A stretch of 64,000 bases of DNA from positions 159,220 through 223,219 of the forward strand of contig JAEUJQ010000027.1 of assembly GCA_016793095.1 (NCBI GenBank). Direction: 5' to 3'. Shown piece by piece: positions 61,140-64,000 of the stretch; position 1 is the first letter of the stretch, and each line of letters begins with the position of its first letter. The position numbers and the translations under genes were made by a program. A model generated the notes under the pieces. That model saw nothing but the letters and a program-made list of their open reading frames with translations, searched no databases and had not been told where the DNA came from. Source of the DNA: Myxococcaceae bacterium. Its GTDB lineage: Bacteria; Myxococcota; Myxococcia; Myxococcales; Myxococcaceae.

Positions 61140-61207
61140 CGTCGGCCTCACCGCGCTCGAGGCTGACTGGTTGCCGCGTTCATGACGACGCGGAGGAGCG
61201 CCGATGA
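61008..61207 (+). repeat. Duplicated pbpC start cassettes, with short ATGA-coupled frames
   Basis: ATG codons with GCGGAGGAG-type SDs occur at 61008, 61068, 61136 and 61204, spaced 60, 68 and 68 bases. Frames from 61068 and 61136 each encode 23-residue peptides beginning MTSPSPRSRLAGC or MTSASPRSRLTGC and ending in AEERR. Both end in a TGA that overlaps the next ATG (61136, then the pbpC start 61204). Earlier related SD-ATG copies lie at 60718, 60768 and 60958. Confidence 0.8.
61136..61207 (+). CDS. Short leader frame overlapping pbpC start
   Basis: 23 codons from the ATG at 61136, with a GGAGGAG SD, to TGA at 61205-61207, overlapping the pbpC ATG by four bases. It resembles the first residues of PBP1C (MTSASPRSRLTG against MTSPSLRSRLAG) before diverging. 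If translated it would couple ribosomes into pbpC. Function is inferred from structure only. Confidence 0.4.
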   Translation: MTSASPRSRLTGCRVHDDAEERR

Positions 61208-63603
61208 CGTCGCCCTCGCTGCGCTCGAGGCTGGCCGGCTGGCTGAGGAGCCGGAGGACACGTCGCGTCGCCGTAGCGCTGGGCCTCGCGCTCACCGTCG
61301 CGGCGCTGGTGGACTTCTTCCGCTCCCTCGACCCGACGCTGCAGCCGCGCAAACCGTCGAAGGTGCTGCTCGACCGCCGGAGTCGCTTCCTCGGCGAGCT
61401 GCCCGGCACACACGAGGCGTACGGCTTCTGGCCGCTGCCCACGACGTTGCCAGAGAAGGTGGTGGTGACGACGCTCGAGACCGAGGACCGCGGCTTCTAC
61501 GAGCACGATGGCATCGCGTGGGGCTCCGTGGCCCGCGCCGCCTGGCAGAACCTGCGGAACCTCCGCGTGATCTCCGGCGCGAGCACCATCGCCATGCAGG
61601 TGGCGCGGCTGCAACACCCGCGCGCGCGCACCCCCGCCGCCAAGCTCCATGAGGCCGCCGAAGGCATGCTGCTCATCCGCCGGCACGGCCATGACGCCGT
61701 GCTGCGCCACTACCTCACCCTCGCGCCGTACGGCGCGCGGACCCACGGCGTCGTGCGCGCGGCCAGGCTGTACTTCGACAAGCCCATCGAGGACCTCTCG
61801 TGGCTGCAGGCGGCCTACCTCGCCGCGTTGCCCCAGCAGCCGAGCCGCATGTCGCCGTGGACGAGCGAGGGTCACGCGAGGGCGATGGCCAGGGCCCGCC
61901 GCATCCTCACCCAGCTGCACGGGCGCGGGCTCATCACCGACGACGATCTCCACGTCGCGTTCACGTCGCAGCTCGCGTTGGCGCGCCACCCGAGCCGGCC
62001 GAAGGAGGCGATGCACGCGGTGCTGGCCTTCGCGCGCCAGCTGCCGGCCGACGCGGTCGTGCACCAGACGACGCTGGACCTGGACGTGCAGCGGGTGACG
62101 CACCGGGCGCTCGTCGACAACCTGGAGCGGCTGCGCGCGTCGGGCGCAGGGAACACCGCCGGGCTCGTCGTCGATCTGCCCACGGGCGAGATCCTCGCGT
62201 ACGTCGGCAGCGCGGACTACTTCGACGCCGAGCACCGCGGCGGCATCGACTACCTCACGACGCGACGCTCGCCCGGCTCCTCGCTCAAGCCCTTCATCTA
62301 CGCGATGGCCCTCGAGCAGGGCGGGCACACGACGGCCACCGAGCTGCCCGACACGCCGGTGGAGTTCGCGACCGCCAACGGCGGCCTCTACGTGCCCGAG
62401 AACATCACCCACACGTTCCTCGGGCCCATGCTCTTGCGGCAGGCGTTGGGCAACTCGCGCAACATCCCGGCGCTGCGGGTGCTCGCCGAGGTCGGGGTCG
62501 GACGGGTGGTGCAGCGGCTCGAGCGGGGCGGCGTGAAGCAGGTGAACTACGACCCCGACGCCTACGGGCTCACGCTCGCCATGGGCTCGCTGCACGTGAC
62601 GCCGCTCGAGCTCGCGCAGCTCTACACCGCCCTCGCCAACCGCGGGGTGATGGTGCCGCTGCGGCGCTTCATCGACCGACCGGCGGGGGCAGGCCTCAGG
62701 CTGTTCAACGAAGACGCGGCCATGCTGACCGCGCACATGCTGGCAGACCCCGAGGCGCGGCGGCCGGCCTTCCCGCCGGGAGGCCCGCTCGACTTCGACA
62801 CCGCGGTCGCCATCAAGACGGGCACCAGCCAGGGCTACCGTGACGCGTGGGCAACCGCCTTCTCCGATCGTCTGTTGGTGATGAGCTGGGTGGGCAACCA
62901 CGACTGGCGGCGCATGAACCTGGTGTCGGGTGCGACGGCAGCCGCTCCCGCCGTGCACGAGATCGTCGAGCGCGTGACGCCCGAGGTGCGCCCGTGGCTA
63001 CCGACGGCGATGACGTTCCCGCTGCCCGCGGGCGCCGTGCGCGTGGACGTCTGCGCCCTGTCAGGACGCCTGCCGGGACCGACCTGCGCGCACCTGAAGA
63101 CCGAACACTTCGTGCGGGGCACCGAGCCACAGCAGCCGTGCCCCTTCCACGCCGAGGTGGCGCTCGACACCCGCACCGGCCTGCGCGCTGGCCCGTCCTG
63201 CCCGAAGGAGCACGTCACCACCCGCCCCATGCTCGCGCTGCCTGAGGTGTACGCCCCGTGGGCCCGCAAGCAGCGGCTGTCCATCGCGCCCACCGCCGAG
63301 TCGCCCCTCTGCCCGACGAGCGATCCGGCGGTGCGCACCGTGCGCATTCGTGAGCCCGCGCCCGCGAGCCGCTACCTGTTCGACCCCGACACGCCGCGCG
63401 AGCTGTCGACGGTGCGGCTGGCCGCGGCCGTGCAACCGGCGACGGAGGAGGTGGTGTGGCTCGTCGACGGCGCACCGGTCGCACGCGTGGGCTATCCGCA
63501 CGAGGCGCGCTGGCCCATCGCGCCGGGGGTCCACGTCATCCGCGCGGTCCTGGCAGGCGGGCGCGAGGTGAGCGCGCCGGTGCGCATCGTGGTGGACGAC
63601 TGA
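61204..63603 (+). CDS. pbpC: Penicillin-binding protein 1C
   Basis: The product is 799 aa. One membrane anchor (VAVALGLALTVAALVDFF) precedes the GT51 transglycosylase (ETEDRGFYEHDGIAWGSV with the catalytic Glu near residue 93, then GASTIAMQVARL). The transpeptidase has SSLK at residues 359-362, SRN at 418-420 and KTG at 538-540. The C-terminal 150 residues form the PBP1C-specific C-domain with paired Cys (VCALSGRLPGPTC). PBP1C usually sits beside a macroglobulin gene and may repair wall damage. Here the macroglobulin gene lies 737 bp upstream, with a duplicated start region between. Confidence 0.94.
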   Translation: MTSPSLRSRLAGWLRSRRTRRVAVALGLALTVAALVDFFRSLDPTLQPRKPSKVLLDRRSRFLGELPGTHEAYGFWPLPTTLPEKVVVTTLETEDRGFYEHDGIAWGSVARAAWQNLRNLRVISGASTIAMQVARLQHPRARTPAAKLHEAAEGMLLIRRHGHDAVLRHYLTLAPYGARTHGVVRAARLYFDKPIEDLSWLQAAYLAALPQQPSRMSPWTSEGHARAMARARRILTQLHGRGLITDDDLHVAFTSQLALARHPSRPKEAMHAVLAFARQLPADAVVHQTTLDLDVQRVTHRALVDNLERLRASGAGNTAGLVVDLPTGEILAYVGSADYFDAEHRGGIDYLTTRRSPGSSLKPFIYAMALEQGGHTTATELPDTPVEFATANGGLYVPENITHTFLGPMLLRQALGNSRNIPALRVLAEVGVGRVVQRLERGGVKQVNYDPDAYGLTLAMGSLHVTPLELAQLYTALANRGVMVPLRRFIDRPAGAGLRLFNEDAAMLTAHMLADPEARRPAFPPGGPLDFDTAVAIKTGTSQGYRDAWATAFSDRLLVMSWVGNHDWRRMNLVSGATAAAPAVHEIVERVTPEVRPWLPTAMTFPLPAGAVRVDVCALSGRLPGPTCAHLKTEHFVRGTEPQQPCPFHAEVALDTRTGLRAGPSCPKEHVTTRPMLALPEVYAPWARKQRLSIAPTAESPLCPTSDPAVRTVRIREPAPASRYLFDPDTPRELSTVRLAAAVQPATEEVVWLVDGAPVARVGYPHEARWPIAPGVHVIRAVLAGGREVSAPVRIVVDD

Positions 63604-63607
63604 CGCA

Positions 63608-64000
63608 TGCGTCAGAGCAGGATGACGCTCGGCGGAGCCGGACGTGCCTCTGCGTCAGAGCAGAATGACGCTCGGCGGAGTCGGACACGCCTCTGCGTCA
63701 GAGCAGGCTGACGCTCGGCGAAGTCGGACACGCCTCTGCGTCAGAGCAGGAGGACGCTCGGCGGAGTCGGACGCGCCTCTGCGCGTCAGAGCAGGATGAC
63801 GCCCGGCGGAGTCGGACACGCCTCTGCGTCAGAGCAGGACAACGCTCGGCAGAGTCGGACACGCCTCTGCGTCAGAGCAGGATGACGCTCGGCGGAGTCG
63901 GACGCGCCTCTGCGTCAGAGCAGGATGACGCCCGCCGGAGTCGGACGCGCCTCTGCGTCAGAGCAGGAGGACGCTCGGCGGAGTCGGACGCGCCTCTGCG
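63608..64000. repeat. 43-bp tandem repeat array
   Basis: Nine complete copies and a start of a tenth, at 63608, 63651, 63694, 63737, 63780, 63825, 63868, 63911, 63954 and 63997. Copy 5 is 2 bp longer (TGCGCGTCAG). The unit begins TGCGTCAGAGCAGGATGACG and carries GCGTCA and TGACGC arms around an 8-base loop. Because 43 is not a multiple of three, all frames are broken. It continues past the window end. Confidence 0.95.

Noticed and set aside
63608..64000. CRISPR array
   Set aside because: Units abut with no unique spacers and there are no cas genes.
1..64000. tRNA, rRNA, insertion sequences or phage genes
   Set aside because: No cloverleaf with CCA-type end, rRNA core sequence, transposase motif or integrase was recognised by eye; a dedicated scan could still find a tRNA.

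Overview
The window is about 70% G+C, almost fully coding, and reads as a chromosome segment of a myxobacterium (Myxococcota). The strongest evidence is an mglB-mglA pair whose products look nearly identical to the Myxococcus motility polarity proteins as I remember them. It is followed by Glt/Agl-type gliding-machinery genes (large TPR proteins and a TonB-like AgmX/PglI protein), an Exo-type polysaccharide export pair, and many lipoproteins with low-complexity Ala/Pro/Lys tails. I saw no rRNA, tRNA, transposase or CRISPR array.

Layout. 1-14.9 kb is mixed housekeeping: a DUF1800/DUF1501 pair, an S9 peptidase with a hotdog-fold protein, a GltS-type glutamate carrier, a PilZ protein, a Crp/Fnr regulator, two UspA proteins, a frameshifted NhaR-like LysR regulator, two tandem AlaDH/PNT-like dehydrogenases, an OmpA/Pal-like lipoprotein and a lipoprotein with c-type heme and copper-monooxygenase-like motifs. 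14.9-18.6 kb is dnaX-ybaB-recR plus a small secreted protein; dnaX is split by a +1 frame change just after the clamp-loader core. 18.7-30 kb is mglB-mglA followed, mostly with 4-base stop/start overlaps, by a secreted coiled-coil protein, three TPR proteins, a small periplasmic protein and a GltG-like TonB protein; it is best read as one polarity-plus-machinery operon. 30-33 kb holds a cyclic-nucleotide-binding protein and an Exo-like outer-membrane barrel and Wza/ExoA lipoprotein.

33.3-38.7 kb (minus strand) holds an inositol-phosphatase-family protein and a murein-recycling group: LD-carboxypeptidase, beta-lactamase-fold hydrolase, Mpl ligase and a TlpA-like thioredoxin. 38.8-43.5 kb carries a tail-repeat membrane protein, a creatininase-family enzyme, an outer-membrane barrel, a LysR regulator and a GNAT acetyltransferase. 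43.5-48.1 kb (minus strand) is a complete TRAP transporter (TatT, DctP, DctQ, DctM), whose DctM carries an unusual repeated cytoplasmic-type tail.

49.4-63.6 kb is the most novel part: a 1755-residue secreted protein built of cysteine-paired repeats, an alpha-2-macroglobulin with an intact CLEQ thioester motif, and penicillin-binding protein 1C. The macroglobulin and the giant protein overlap by 4 bp. Between the macroglobulin and pbpC lies a 0.7-kb stretch in which the pbpC start (SD, ATG and first codons) has been duplicated into a chain of small overlapping reading frames, together with two copies of a hairpin that differ by a compensatory base-pair change. The window ends inside a 43-bp tandem array downstream of pbpC.
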